Source: Mycetocola_B reblochoni
GTDB lineage: Bacteria > Actinomycetota > Actinomycetes > Actinomycetales > Microbacteriaceae
Assembly (NCBI RefSeq): GCF_003667525.1
Contig: NZ_RCUW01000011.1
Span: forward strand, 32,327-96,326
Direction of reading: 5' to 3'
DNA length: 64,000 bases
Part shown: positions 23,430 to 32,094 of the stretch, piece by piece
How positions within the stretch are numbered: position 1 is the first letter of the stretch
Layout of the letters: each line of letters opens with the position of its first letter
Notes under the pieces: generated by a model
The model's input: the letters and a program-made list of their open reading frames with translations, nothing else
Told to the model about the DNA's origin: nothing
Databases searched by the model: none
Program-made: the position numbers and the translations under genes

Positions 23430-26348
23430 ATGGCCACCAAGAGCAGTTCAGGTTCGGGAGCGCGCGGGCGCGGGACGTCCCCGTCGGGCACGCGCTCGCG
23501 TGCGGGGGCGGGCTCGACCCCCGGGGCGACGAAGACCGGTTCCGCCCGCGGCGGGTCGCCGTCCCCGGCCAAGAAGGCCGCCGCGACGAAGACCGTTGCC
23601 TACCCCGTCGAGGAGCGGACGAATCCGCTCGTGTCCGGGTGGATGGCCCTCGCGCACGCGACCGGTGCGGGCGCCAGGGCGTTCGGCTCGGAGAAGATCT
23701 CGAAGGAGGACCGCAGGGACGGGCTGCCGTTCCTGCTCATCGTGCTGGCGATCGCCGGTGTGGTCGTCGAGTGGTTCGGGGTCAACAACTCCGTCGCGGG
23801 GGCCTTGCACGCGTTCACCTTTGGCGGCCTGTTCGGTGTCGTCGCCTACGCGCTTCCGGTGATCCTGATCGTGCTGGCCTTCTGGCTGTTCCGGCACCCC
23901 AGCTCCGTGGAGGACAACGGCCGCATCGGGATCGGCTTCGCCCTCGCCCTGACGACCGTGTCAGGGCTGTGCCACACCTTCGGGTCACGGCCGAACCCCG
24001 CCGAGGGCATGCCTGCCCTGGCGACGGCCGGCGGCCTGCTCGGGTGGGTAGTCGGCGAACCGCTGAGCATCGTGATCACGCCGATCGGCAGTGGGATCGT
24101 CCTGTCGCTCCTTCTCCTGCTGAGCCTGTTCATCATCACCAAGACACCGCCGCACCGCGTGGGGGCCCGACTGCGGGAGTTCTGGGTCTGGGCGTTCGGC
24201 GCTGAGGCGATGCGGGAGACCGCCCCCGCCACCGCGGCCGCCGACGAGGACGACTCCGCGACGGACGCCGAGCACCTGCCGTGGTGGCGTCGGAACAAGA
24301 CGCAGCGCGAGGAAGACACCGAGGCCCCGGACACGAGCGCCGTCACCGAGCTGCTCGGCACGTCCGCATCCACACGCGGCTCCTTCGAGACGGCGATCGA
24401 GCCGGAGGCGCCGACCGCGGTCGTGCCGGCGGCCTCGGGGATGACCGAGGTCCTCGGCGACCTCGACCGGGCGGAGGCCGCGGTCGGAGCTCTCGGGGCG
24501 ACGAGCGGATCACGGGCCGGACTGTACGACGACAGCGCCGAGCAGCACACCGAGGCGCTTCCGGACTTCAGCAGCGTCGGCCTCGGCGAGCCGCAGCCGC
24601 GCGCGCAGGAGCAGCCGGCGGGGCCCTACGTCCTTCCCTCGACCGCCGCGCTCGCCCAGGGCAGTCCGCCGAAGTCGCGTTCGGCGGCGAACGACGCCGT
24701 CGTCGCCGCGATCACCGAGGTGTTCACCCAGTTCAAGGTCGACGCCTCGGTCACGGGCTTCTCCCGCGGACCGACGGTCACCCAGTACGAGATCGAGCTG
24801 GGGCCCGGCGTCAAGGTGGAGCGCATCACCGCTCTGCAGAACAACATCGCCTACGCGGTGGCCTCCAACGAGGTGCGGATCCTGGCTCCGATCCCCGGCA
24901 AGAGCGCGATCGGCGTCGAGATCCCCAACAGCGACAGGGAGATCGTCACCCTCGGGGACGTCCTGCGCTCGCAGGCGGCGGTCGGCAGCACCCACCCGAT
25001 GACGATCGGCGTCGGCAAGGACGTCGGGGGCGGGTACGTCGTCGCGAACCTGGCGAAGATGCCCCACCTGCTCGTCGCCGGCTCGACGGGCTCGGGAAAG
25101 TCCAGCTTCGTCAACTCCATGATCACGAGCCTGCTGATGCGGGCCCGCCCGGCGGACGTGCGCATGGTCCTCATCGACCCCAAGCGCGTCGAGCTCGCGC
25201 CCTACGCCGGAGTGCCGCACCTGATCACGCCCATCATCACGAGCCCGAAAAAGGCCGCGGAGGCGCTGCAGTGGGTCGTGAAAGAGATGGACATGCGCTA
25301 CGACGATCTGGCGAGCTTCGGCTTCCGCCACATCGACGACTTCAATAAGGCCGTGCGCAACGACGAGATCACGCTGCCCGCTGGCAGTGAGCGGGTGCTC
25401 AAGCCGTACCCGTATCTGCTCGTCGTCGTCGACGAGCTCGCCGACCTCATGATGGTGGCGCCGCGGGACGTCGAGGACTCCATCGTCCGCATCACGCAGC
25501 TGGCGCGTGCGTCGGGGATTCACCTGGTTCTGGCGACCCAGCGCCCCTCCGTCGACGTCGTGACCGGGCTCATCAAGGCCAACGTTCCCAGCCGTCTGGC
25601 GTTCGCCGTCACCAGCGTGACCGACTCCCGCGTCATCCTGGACCAGCCGGGGGCGGACAAGCTGATCGGCCAGGGCGACGGTCTCTTCCTGCCGATGGGC
25701 GCGTCGAAGGCGGTCCGTGTGCAGGGCGCCTGGGTGTCCGAGGACGAGATCGAGCACGTGGTGACGCATGTGACCGCACAGGCACGTCCCGACTACCGGG
25801 CGGATGTCGACGCTGTCGCCCAAAAGAAGGACGTCGACGCCGACATCGGCGACGACTTGGAGCTGCTGCTGGAGGCGGTGACGCTCGTGGTGCAGTCCCA
25901 GTTCGGTTCGACGTCGATGTTGCAGCGCAAGCTCCGCGTCGGCTTCGCGAAGGCTGGCCGGCTCATGGATCTCATGGAGTCGCGCGAGATCGTCGGCCCC
26001 TCCGAGGGGTCGAAGGCCAGGGACGTGCTGGTCGTGCCCGATCAGCTGGCCGCGACGATCGCGCGTATCCGCGGCGACGAGCCCGCGCCGTCGGCCCAGC
26101 AGTCTGCCCCGTCGCCACAGCAGCCCGCGCCGGCCACAGCCGCAACCGCGTTCGATGCCTCGGGCCAGCCCGACCACCACGGAGCGGCACCGGTCGAGAG
26201 CCACGGCGACGCCCACACGGACGCCGCGCTGCCCCCGACCGAGGACCGCTACGGCTCCGACCCGGTGGCGGCGATGAGTGCCGGCCTGGAAGAGGTCGAC
26301 GGCGAGGACGGCGACGAGGACGCCTGGCACCTCACGGGACGCGGCTGA
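23430..26348 (+). CDS. ftsK: DNA translocase FtsK/SpoIIIE
   Basis: A 972-residue septal DNA pump that clears chromosomes at division. A Ser/Gly/Lys-rich N-terminus is followed by about four membrane segments (about 100-250), an acidic linker and the motor from about 430. Walker A (GSTGSGKSSF) is near 550 and Walker B (LLVVVDELADLM) near 663. The gamma winged helix that reads polar DNA motifs is near 810-870 (SQFGSTSMLQRKLRVGFAKAGR). About 100 residues of low-complexity tail follow. pgsA and cinA follow in the same direction. Confidence 0.94.
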   Translation: MATKSSSGSGARGRGTSPSGTRSRAGAGSTPGATKTGSARGGSPSPAKKAAATKTVAYPVEERTNPLVSGWMALAHATGAGARAFGSEKISKEDRRDGLPFLLIVLAIAGVVVEWFGVNNSVAGALHAFTFGGLFGVVAYALPVILIVLAFWLFRHPSSVEDNGRIGIGFALALTTVSGLCHTFGSRPNPAEGMPALATAGGLLGWVVGEPLSIVITPIGSGIVLSLLLLLSLFIITKTPPHRVGARLREFWVWAFGAEAMRETAPATAAADEDDSATDAEHLPWWRRNKTQREEDTEAPDTSAVTELLGTSASTRGSFETAIEPEAPTAVVPAASGMTEVLGDLDRAEAAVGALGATSGSRAGLYDDSAEQHTEALPDFSSVGLGEPQPRAQEQPAGPYVLPSTAALAQGSPPKSRSAANDAVVAAITEVFTQFKVDASVTGFSRGPTVTQYEIELGPGVKVERITALQNNIAYAVASNEVRILAPIPGKSAIGVEIPNSDREIVTLGDVLRSQAAVGSTHPMTIGVGKDVGGGYVVANLAKMPHLLVAGSTGSGKSSFVNSMITSLLMRARPADVRMVLIDPKRVELAPYAGVPHLITPIITSPKKAAEALQWVVKEMDMRYDDLASFGFRHIDDFNKAVRNDEITLPAGSERVLKPYPYLLVVVDELADLMMVAPRDVEDSIVRITQLARASGIHLVLATQRPSVDVVTGLIKANVPSRLAFAVTSVTDSRVILDQPGADKLIGQGDGLFLPMGASKAVRVQGAWVSEDEIEHVVTHVTAQARPDYRADVDAVAQKKDVDADIGDDLELLLEAVTLVVQSQFGSTSMLQRKLRVGFAKAGRLMDLMESREIVGPSEGSKARDVLVVPDQLAATIARIRGDEPAPSAQQSAPSPQQPAPATAATAFDASGQPDHHGAAPVESHGDAHTDAALPPTEDRYGSDPVAAMSAGLEEVDGEDGDEDAWHLTGRG

Positions 26349-26424
26349 TGGGCCGCGGCGCGGTCGTGACGGGCCGGGACGGCACACCGACGACGCGACG
26401 GAGACACGCAGCGAGGGGACAACG

Positions 26425-27009
26425 ATGACCACGGGAGAACAGCGGGCGACGCCGTCCAACCTCAACCTGCCGAATGCGATCACGATCGCCCGGATCGCGC
26501 TCACGCCGGTCTTCGTCTGGCTGTTCTTCGCCGACGACGGGCAGATGGGCCCCCTGCGCTGGTGGGCCGCCGTGCTGTTCGTCGTCGCGATCGGCTCGGA
26601 CGGAATCGACGGCGCGATCGCGCGACGCCGCGGCCTGGTCACGGAGCTCGGCAAGCTGCTCGACCCGATCGCCGACAAGGTCCTCACCGGTGCGGCACTC
26701 GTGATCCTGTCGGTGGCGGGCGAGCTGCCGTGGTGGGTCACGATCCTCGTCCTGGTCAGGGAGGTGGGGATCACCGTCCACCGCATGGTCGTCCTCAGCG
26801 ACCACGTGGTCGCCGCGGCGTGGATGGGCAAGCTGAAGACCGTGATGCAGGGGGTGGCGATCTCCTTGGCGCTTGTTCCCCTCCCGGAGTTGGTGGGCGA
26901 GTGGTTCCTGGGGGTGAACGTCGTGACGATGACGATCGCGGTCGTCCTCACCGTCGCGAGCGGGATCGACTACGTCGTCACGGCGCTCAGGTCCAGGACG
27001 CAGCGGTGA
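26425..27009 (+). CDS. pgsA: CDP-diacylglycerol-glycerol-3-phosphate 3-phosphatidyltransferase
   Basis: A 194-residue integral membrane enzyme making phosphatidylglycerol phosphate, or the closely related phosphatidylinositol phosphate synthase. The CDP-alcohol motif DGIDGAIARRRG-N-GKLLDPIADK covers about residues 59-85 with all four Asp present (59, 62, 80, 84). The chosen ATG at 26425 is preceded by a GAGGGG SD and begins the conserved NLPNAITIARI region fourteen codons later. Its stop overlaps cinA by four bases. Confidence 0.9.
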   Translation: MTTGEQRATPSNLNLPNAITIARIALTPVFVWLFFADDGQMGPLRWWAAVLFVVAIGSDGIDGAIARRRGLVTELGKLLDPIADKVLTGAALVILSVAGELPWWVTILVLVREVGITVHRMVVLSDHVVAAAWMGKLKTVMQGVAISLALVPLPELVGEWFLGVNVVTMTIAVVLTVASGIDYVVTALRSRTQR

Positions 27010-27533
27010 GCCGGGCGTCGGAGCTGATCGACCTACTCCGGGAGGCAGGGCTGTCGCTCGCTGTCGCCGAGTCTCTGACCGGCGGAGCGCTCTCCGACGC
27101 GATCGTCTCTGTTCCGGGGGCATCAATGGTGTTCCGCGGCGGAGTGGTCTCCTACGCGACGGATGCGAAGGCCACGGTTCTAGGGGTTGACGCCGCGGTC
27201 CTGGCCGAGGCGGGCCCCGTCGATCTGCGCGTCGCCGTGCAGATGGCCGAGGGGGTCAGGCGGGTGTTCCGCACCCCGGGTGGCCCCGCAGGCGTCGGCC
27301 TGGCGACGACGGGTGTCGCCGGCCCCGGTCCGAGCGACGGGCACCGGCAGGGCACGGTTTTCGTCGGCCTGTCAGCCGGGTCGTGGTCGAGAGCGCTGCC
27401 GCTCCAACTGGACGGCGACAGGCCGGCGGTGCGCGCGGCGACGGTCGACCTGGCGCTCAACTGGGCGGTCGAGGTGCTGAGTCAGCGGGGTCAGACCGTC
27501 CTCGTCGACACCTCCGTCCAACCCAGGGAATAG
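27006..27533 (+). CDS. cinA: CinA family protein (nicotinamide-nucleotide amidase domain)
   Basis: A 175-residue protein equal to the C-terminal domain of CinA, which in other bacteria deamidates NMN in pyridine nucleotide recycling. LAVAESLTGGALSDAIVSVPGASMVFRGGVVSY (about 17-49) and LATTGVAGPGPSDG are diagnostic. The N-terminal MoaB-like domain is absent, as is usual for this length class. GTG start overlapping the pgsA stop. clgR follows. Confidence 0.9.
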   Translation: MSRASELIDLLREAGLSLAVAESLTGGALSDAIVSVPGASMVFRGGVVSYATDAKATVLGVDAAVLAEAGPVDLRVAVQMAEGVRRVFRTPGGPAGVGLATTGVAGPGPSDGHRQGTVFVGLSAGSWSRALPLQLDGDRPAVRAATVDLALNWAVEVLSQRGQTVLVDTSVQPRE

Positions 27534-27670
27534 CGCGGTCCGGCTGGGTGTTTTGATCAGTGATTGACAAGCAAAGCCCAGTCGGCGTCGCTAATGTTGA
27601 TCGCGTCACCGGTTCTCTACTCGTGACGGACCACTCCACTGCAACGTCAGACAGCTCTAGGGAGGAACCT

Positions 27671-27982
27671 GTGGTACTACTTCGTCAGGAAATCGGCGAC
27701 GTTCTCCGTGACTTCCGACTGCAGAAGGGGCACACCCTTCGACAGGTCGCCAGCAAGGCCAGCGTCGCGTTGGGCTACCTCAGTGAGGTCGAGCGCGGCC
27801 AGAAGGAGGCCTCGAGCGAGATCCTGGCCTCGGTGGCCGAGGCGCTCGACACCCCGATCTCGTCCATCATGCGCGAGGTCGGCGACCGCATCGCGGTCAT
27901 CGAGGGCCTCGCGATCGTGCCGGACACCATTCCGGCAGACATCGTGGCGGCCGAGCTCGACGCCGAGGTGATGGCACACTGA
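27671..27982 (+). CDS. clgR: XRE-family transcriptional regulator, ClgR-like
   Basis: A 103-residue protein with one helix-turn-helix: IGDVLRDFRLQKGHTLRQVASKASVALGYLSEVERGQKEASSEILASVAEALD. In Actinobacteria, ClgR at this position activates clp protease and stress genes. A GTG at 27671 with a GGAGG SD is taken as the start; an upstream ATG at 27560 lacks one. The C-terminal tail ends in hydrophobic/acidic residues (AELDAEVMAH), which could be a degradation tag. A strong terminator follows. Confidence 0.85.
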   Translation: MVLLRQEIGDVLRDFRLQKGHTLRQVASKASVALGYLSEVERGQKEASSEILASVAEALDTPISSIMREVGDRIAVIEGLAIVPDTIPADIVAAELDAEVMAH

Positions 27983-28009
27983 CGTCGCGCCGGCGCTTCG
28001 CGTCATCGG

Positions 28010-28040
28010 AAGGACCCCGGTCACTCGGCCGGGGTCCTTT
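28010..28040 (+). terminator. Terminator after clgR
   Basis: AAGGACCCCGG pairs perfectly with CCGGGGTCCTT around an eight-base loop, followed by T. Confidence 0.8.
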
Positions 28041-28063
28041 CGCGTTCGCCATGGTCGCGCCGG

Positions 28064-28069
28064 TACGGT
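28064..28069 (+). promoter_or_regulatory. -10 element for the DUF3046 gene
   Basis: TACGGT, seven bases, then ATG at 28077; no SD. Confidence 0.45.
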
Positions 28070-28076
28070 TGTCGGC

Positions 28077-28301
28077 ATGACGCTGAGCGAGTTCACCCGG
28101 GCCGTCGACGCGGAGTTCGGCCGGTCGAGGGCCAGGGTCCTCTGCGCGGACCTGGTCCTCGGCGCTCTCGGCTCCGTGACAGCGGACGAGGCGATCGAGG
28201 CGGGGGTCGACCCCCGACGCGTCTGGCTCGCGCTCTGCGAGGCGGTCGACGTTCCGCCGGAGAGGCGCCATGGAGCCGGCAGGCCCGAACCGCGCCCGTG
28301 A
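28077..28301 (+). CDS. DUF3046 domain-containing protein
   Basis: A 74-residue protein matching the actinobacterial DUF3046 pattern: MTLSEFTRAVDAEFG at the start, VLGALGSVTADEAIEAGVDPRRVWLALCEAVDVP in the middle, and a short basic tail. Its constant position just upstream of recA is the main clue. Function unknown. Confidence 0.85.
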   Translation: MTLSEFTRAVDAEFGRSRARVLCADLVLGALGSVTADEAIEAGVDPRRVWLALCEAVDVPPERRHGAGRPEPRP

Positions 28302-28338
28302 CCTCGCACTCATTTTCGACACGCCAGCTGCCACTACT

Positions 28339-28352
28339 CGAACATTCCTTCG
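28339..28352. promoter_or_regulatory. LexA (SOS) box upstream of recA
   Basis: CGAACATTCCTTCG matches nine of ten fixed positions of the actinobacterial pattern CGAAC-N4-GTTCG. It overlaps the expected -35 of the distal promoter, so LexA binding would block it. Confidence 0.65.
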
Positions 28353-28421
28353 TTCAGTCGTAGTCTCTTCACAAGGCGCGATCCGTTCCACCGTTCCGCA
28401 TCGTCGAGGCCGAGTCACCGT

Positions 28422-28444
28422 ATGTCGGTGGCTGGCAATAACGT
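28422..28444 (+). promoter_or_regulatory. RecA-NDp (PafBC-type) promoter of recA
   Basis: ATGTCGGTG, eight bases, TAACGT. The published RecA-NDp pattern is TTGTCRGTG-N8-TANNNT; only the first base differs. It would give a leader of about 87 bases and LexA-independent induction by DNA damage. Confidence 0.7.
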
Positions 28445-28537
28445 CGCAGACACAGCGGTTCACGCTGACGCCTTGTCTCCGGTCCCCGTGCTGGAACAGC
28501 CTGTAGGCGGCCCAACCTCAACGACTCAGGAGATGTC

Positions 28538-29578
28538 ATGCCCTCAGCAACCGACCGCGAGAAGGCCCTCGAGACCGCACTCGCCCAGATCGACCGTCAG
28601 TTCGGCAAAGGCTCGGTCATGCGTCTCGGCAGCGACGAGCGCGCACCCGTCGAGGTGATCTCCACCGGGTCGATCGCTCTTGACGTCGCGCTCGGCGTCG
28701 GGGGAATCCCACGCGGCCGCATCGTCGAGATCTATGGCCCCGAGTCCTCGGGTAAGACGACGCTCACGCTGCACGCCATCGCGAACGTGCAGCGCGGAGG
28801 AGGCATCGCCGCCTTCATCGATGCGGAGCACGCGCTCGATCCCGAGTACGCGAAGAAGCTCGGTGTCGATATCGACTCGCTTCTCGTCTCCCAGCCCGAC
28901 ACCGGTGAGCAGGCACTCGAGATCGCCGACATGCTCGTCCGTTCCGGCTCCATCGATCTCGTGGTCATCGACTCCGTGGCAGCTCTTGTGCCGCGAGCCG
29001 AGATCGAAGGAGAGATGGGTGACTCCCACGTCGGTCTGCAGGCCAGGCTGATGTCTCAGGCCCTCCGCAAGCTCACGGGTGGTCTCAGCCAGACCAACAC
29101 CACGATGATCTTCATCAACCAGCTCCGTGAGAAGATCGGTGTCTTCTTCGGCAGCCCGGAGACCACTGCCGGTGGAAAGGCTCTGAAGTTCTACGCCTCG
29201 GTCCGTATGGACATCCGCCGCATCGAGACCCTGAAGGACAGCGGCGACGCCGTCGGCAACCGCACGAGGGTGAAGGTCGTCAAGAACAAGATGGCGCCTC
29301 CTTTCAAGCAGGCGGAGTTCGACATCCTCTACGGCGTCGGGATTTCGCGAGAGGGCAGCCTCATCGACTTCGGTGTCGAGCACGGCATCGTCAAGAAGTC
29401 CGGTGCCTGGTACACCTACGAGGGCGACCAGCTCGGCCAGGGCAAGGAGAACGCGCGTAACTTCCTCAAGCGCACGCCCGAGGTGGCGGCCGAGATCGAG
29501 CAGAAGATCAAGGTCAAGATGGGCCTCGTCGAGTCTGATCAGGTCGCAGACGCCCCCGCGGTTCAGAAGGGCGCCTGA
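28538..29578 (+). CDS. recA: Recombinase RecA
   Basis: A 346-residue strand-exchange ATPase that also triggers LexA self-cleavage. Walker A GPESSGKTT is at about 67-75, Walker B LVVIDSVAALVPRAEIEGEMGD at about 142-163, and loop L2 has TNTTMIFINQLREKIGVFFG. No intein is present. Start ATG with AGGAG a few bases upstream. recX follows after five bases. Confidence 0.97.
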   Translation: MPSATDREKALETALAQIDRQFGKGSVMRLGSDERAPVEVISTGSIALDVALGVGGIPRGRIVEIYGPESSGKTTLTLHAIANVQRGGGIAAFIDAEHALDPEYAKKLGVDIDSLLVSQPDTGEQALEIADMLVRSGSIDLVVIDSVAALVPRAEIEGEMGDSHVGLQARLMSQALRKLTGGLSQTNTTMIFINQLREKIGVFFGSPETTAGGKALKFYASVRMDIRRIETLKDSGDAVGNRTRVKVVKNKMAPPFKQAEFDILYGVGISREGSLIDFGVEHGIVKKSGAWYTYEGDQLGQGKENARNFLKRTPEVAAEIEQKIKVKMGLVESDQVADAPAVQKGA

Positions 29579-29583
29579 GCGTC

Positions 29584-30444
29584 GTGGTCGTTCGTTTCGA
29601 GTCGTCGGGTGGGGACGGCTCGCCGCTTGAGCGCGACAATGTTTCGGGTTTGGCTCCCGTGAGCCTCTTCGCGGAGGCCAAAGCGAAACGAGCTCGGGGC
29701 CGGAGCGCGACGCCGTCGCGGGAGAGCAGCGTGCCGGTCGGCGGTGGTGCGTCGGGATCGACGTCACTCACCGGCGACGGGGAAGCCGTCGCCGCGATGG
29801 AATCCGCGCTCGCGGCGCGAGGGATTGATGTTCGACCGCCTCGCTCGGCGACTCCTCGGGGTACCGCGGGCGAGCAGGTGGCGACGATCGAGGGTGCCGG
29901 CACCGCCGGCCCAGCGGAGCGCTCAGAGGCTGTCGTGACACTCGTGGCGGACGATGTCCTTGCCACCGTGAGGGATCGCATCGTCGCTCGTCTTCGGCGT
30001 CGGGGGCTCAGCGAGGCAGAAGTGTTGCGCGCGGCCCTGGACGAGGGGCTCGACGCTCACCAGGCGAACGATGTTCTTGAGCAGTTGCGCTCCTGGGGCT
30101 ACGTCGACGACGCGTCTCTTGCCGAGCAGCTGCTGGTCAAGGCCCAATCGCGGAAGGGTCAGGGGCGTGAGGCAGCGCGGCGCACCCTGGGCGAGCGTCT
30201 GATCCGGGCGGACATCGTCGACCAGCTCCTGGCCGACATCGACGACGCGGATGAGCTCGAGAGAGCGGTGGAACTCGCGCGTCGGCGGGCACCGCAGGTG
30301 GCGAGCCTCGGTACCGAGGTCGCCCATCGCCGGCTCAGCGGATTCCTCGCCCGGCGAGGCTACAGCGGTGTAATCGTGCGTCAAGCCGTCGACCGCGCCC
30401 TTGCCGAGTCCGGCGGGTCCGGTGTCCGATTCACCACGACGTAG
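29584..30444 (+). CDS. recX: Regulatory protein RecX with long N-terminal extension
   Basis: A 286-residue modulator of RecA filaments. The RecX three-helix repeats occupy about residues 125-275 (VRDRIVARLRRRGLSEAEVL, LRSWGYVDDASLAEQLLVKAQ, GREAARRTLGERLI). The first 120 residues are low-complexity and not part of the family, roughly doubling the normal length; a later internal start cannot be excluded. Its TAG begins the -10 of miaB. It is co-transcribed with recA. Confidence 0.85.
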   Translation: MVVRFESSGGDGSPLERDNVSGLAPVSLFAEAKAKRARGRSATPSRESSVPVGGGASGSTSLTGDGEAVAAMESALAARGIDVRPPRSATPRGTAGEQVATIEGAGTAGPAERSEAVVTLVADDVLATVRDRIVARLRRRGLSEAEVLRAALDEGLDAHQANDVLEQLRSWGYVDDASLAEQLLVKAQSRKGQGREAARRTLGERLIRADIVDQLLADIDDADELERAVELARRRAPQVASLGTEVAHRRLSGFLARRGYSGVIVRQAVDRALAESGGSGVRFTTT

Positions 30445-30447
30445 AAT
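30442..30447 (+). promoter_or_regulatory. -10 element of miaB, overlapping the recX stop codon
   Basis: TAGAAT starts with the recX TAG; seven bases later is the ATG of miaB at 30455. Confidence 0.55.
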
Positions 30448-30454
30448 CGTGTCT

Positions 30455-32065
30455 ATGAGCAGCACCTCAGAGACCCCCACGGTCATCCCGGTCTCCTCCG
30501 CGGCGACTGAGGGATCGCGCGCGCGTAGTTACGAGGTCCGCACCTTCGGCTGCCAGATGAACGTGCACGACTCGGAGCGACTGAGCGGATCCCTCGAGGC
30601 CGCGGGGTACGTCAAGGCGGACGGTCGTGAACCGGACGTGGTCGTGATCAACACCTGCGCGGTGCGAGAGAACGCCGACAACAAGCTCTACGGCAACCTC
30701 GGTCATCTCGCGGGTGTGAAGAAGCGCCACGAGGGCATGCAGATCGCGGTCGGCGGGTGCCTGGCGCAGAAGGACAAGAACGCCATCCTCGAGAAGGCTC
30801 CGTGGGTTGACGTCGTCTTCGGCACGCACAACATGGGGGCGCTGCCGAGTCTGCTCGAGCGTGCACGCCACAACGACGAGGCGCAGCTCGAGATCCTCGA
30901 CGCACTCGAGACCTTCCCGTCTACTCTCCCGACCAAGCGTGACTCCAGCTACAGCGGATGGGTGTCCATCTCGGTGGGCTGCAACAACACCTGTACCTTC
31001 TGCATCGTGCCCTCCCTCCGCGGCAAGGAGAAGGATCGCCGTCCCGGCGACATCCTGGCGGAGATCGAAGCTCTCGTCGCCGACGGTGCGATCGAGGTGA
31101 CGCTGCTCGGCCAGAACGTCAACTCCTACGGCGTCGAGTTCGGCGACCGCCAGGCCTTCGGAAAGCTCTTGCGCGCCGCGGGGGCGATCCCCGGTATTGA
31201 GCGGATCCGCTTCACCAGTCCCCACCCGGCGGCATTCACCGACGACGTCATCGCCGCGATGGCCGAGACGCCCGCCGTGATGCCGCAGCTGCACATGCCG
31301 CTTCAATCCGGCTCGGACCGGATCCTGCGGGCGATGCGCCGCTCCTACCGCTCGTCCAAGTTCCTCGGAATCCTGGATCGCGTGCGGGAGCGAATCCCGC
31401 ACGCGGCGATCTCGACCGACATCATCGTGGGGTTTCCTGGGGAGTCCGATGCGGACTTCGAGGACACTCTCCGCGTCGTCGAGCAGTCGCGTTTCGCCTC
31501 CGCATTCACCTTCCAGTACTCGATTCGCCCGGGGACACCTGCCGCGACGATGGAGAACCAGGTCCCGAAACACGTCGTTCAAGAACGATATGAGCGCCTG
31601 ATCGCCCTGCAAGAGCGGATCAGTCTCGAGGAGAACCGTGCACTCATCGGGCGCAGAGTCGACCTCCTCGTGTCGACAGGTGAGGGCCGGAAGAACGACA
31701 GGACCCGCCGGCTGTCCGGACGGGCTGAGGACTCGCGGCTCGTCCATTTCGAGCTACCCGCGTCGGCGGACCTGCCTCGCCCCGGTGATGTCGTCTCGGT
31801 CACGGTGACCGAGGCGGCGCCGCACTTCCTGCTCGCCGACCTCGGCCCCGACGGGAGGCTGCCGATCCGACGCACGGCGGCCGGTGACGCCTGGGATCGT
31901 GCGCAGGCGGACAGCTGCGACGTCCCTCCCACCGGTATGTCCTCCGCGGCGAGCGGAGGCCCGGTATCGATCGGCTTGCCGTCGTTGCGTGTGGGTGCCC
32001 GCCCCCTCACGTCGCCGGGCATCGGGACTATGCCCATCTACGACCCGACGGACGGCGAACGCTGA
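30455..32065 (+). CDS. miaB: tRNA-2-methylthio-N6-dimethylallyladenosine synthase
   Basis: A 536-residue radical-SAM methylthiotransferase acting on A37 of tRNA after MiaA. The first cluster cysteines are 33, 68 and 102 (FGCQMN, NTCAVRENA, GGCLAQ). The radical-SAM triad is at 176, 180 and 183 (CNNTCTFC). A TRAM domain near 400-470 binds tRNA. A further tail of about 60 residues ending in TMPIYDPTDGER is unusual. The ATG at 30455 is preferred to an earlier in-frame start inside recX because of the -10 element seven bases upstream. Confidence 0.93.
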   Translation: MSSTSETPTVIPVSSAATEGSRARSYEVRTFGCQMNVHDSERLSGSLEAAGYVKADGREPDVVVINTCAVRENADNKLYGNLGHLAGVKKRHEGMQIAVGGCLAQKDKNAILEKAPWVDVVFGTHNMGALPSLLERARHNDEAQLEILDALETFPSTLPTKRDSSYSGWVSISVGCNNTCTFCIVPSLRGKEKDRRPGDILAEIEALVADGAIEVTLLGQNVNSYGVEFGDRQAFGKLLRAAGAIPGIERIRFTSPHPAAFTDDVIAAMAETPAVMPQLHMPLQSGSDRILRAMRRSYRSSKFLGILDRVRERIPHAAISTDIIVGFPGESDADFEDTLRVVEQSRFASAFTFQYSIRPGTPAATMENQVPKHVVQERYERLIALQERISLEENRALIGRRVDLLVSTGEGRKNDRTRRLSGRAEDSRLVHFELPASADLPRPGDVVSVTVTEAAPHFLLADLGPDGRLPIRRTAAGDAWDRAQADSCDVPPTGMSSAASGGPVSIGLPSLRVGARPLTSPGIGTMPIYDPTDGER

Positions 32066-32094
32066 ACGGATTCCGACCGGCCGCCGTCGATCAG

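Larger units (their letters stand above)
28302..28537 (+). promoter_or_regulatory. recA control region
   Basis: The gap holds two promoter-like elements. The distal one has a LexA-like box at 28339-28352 and a TAGTCT -10 at 28361-28366. The proximal one matches the RecA-NDp/PafBC pattern at 28422-28444. The recA SD is AGGAG just before the ATG. Confidence 0.65.

Noticed and set aside
27560..27670. Longer N-terminus for ClgR and a TTGACA at 27564 as its -35
   Set aside because: The longer start has no SD and no homology-like sequence, and the TTGACA is 22 bases from the nearest TAATGT, too far for a normal promoter.
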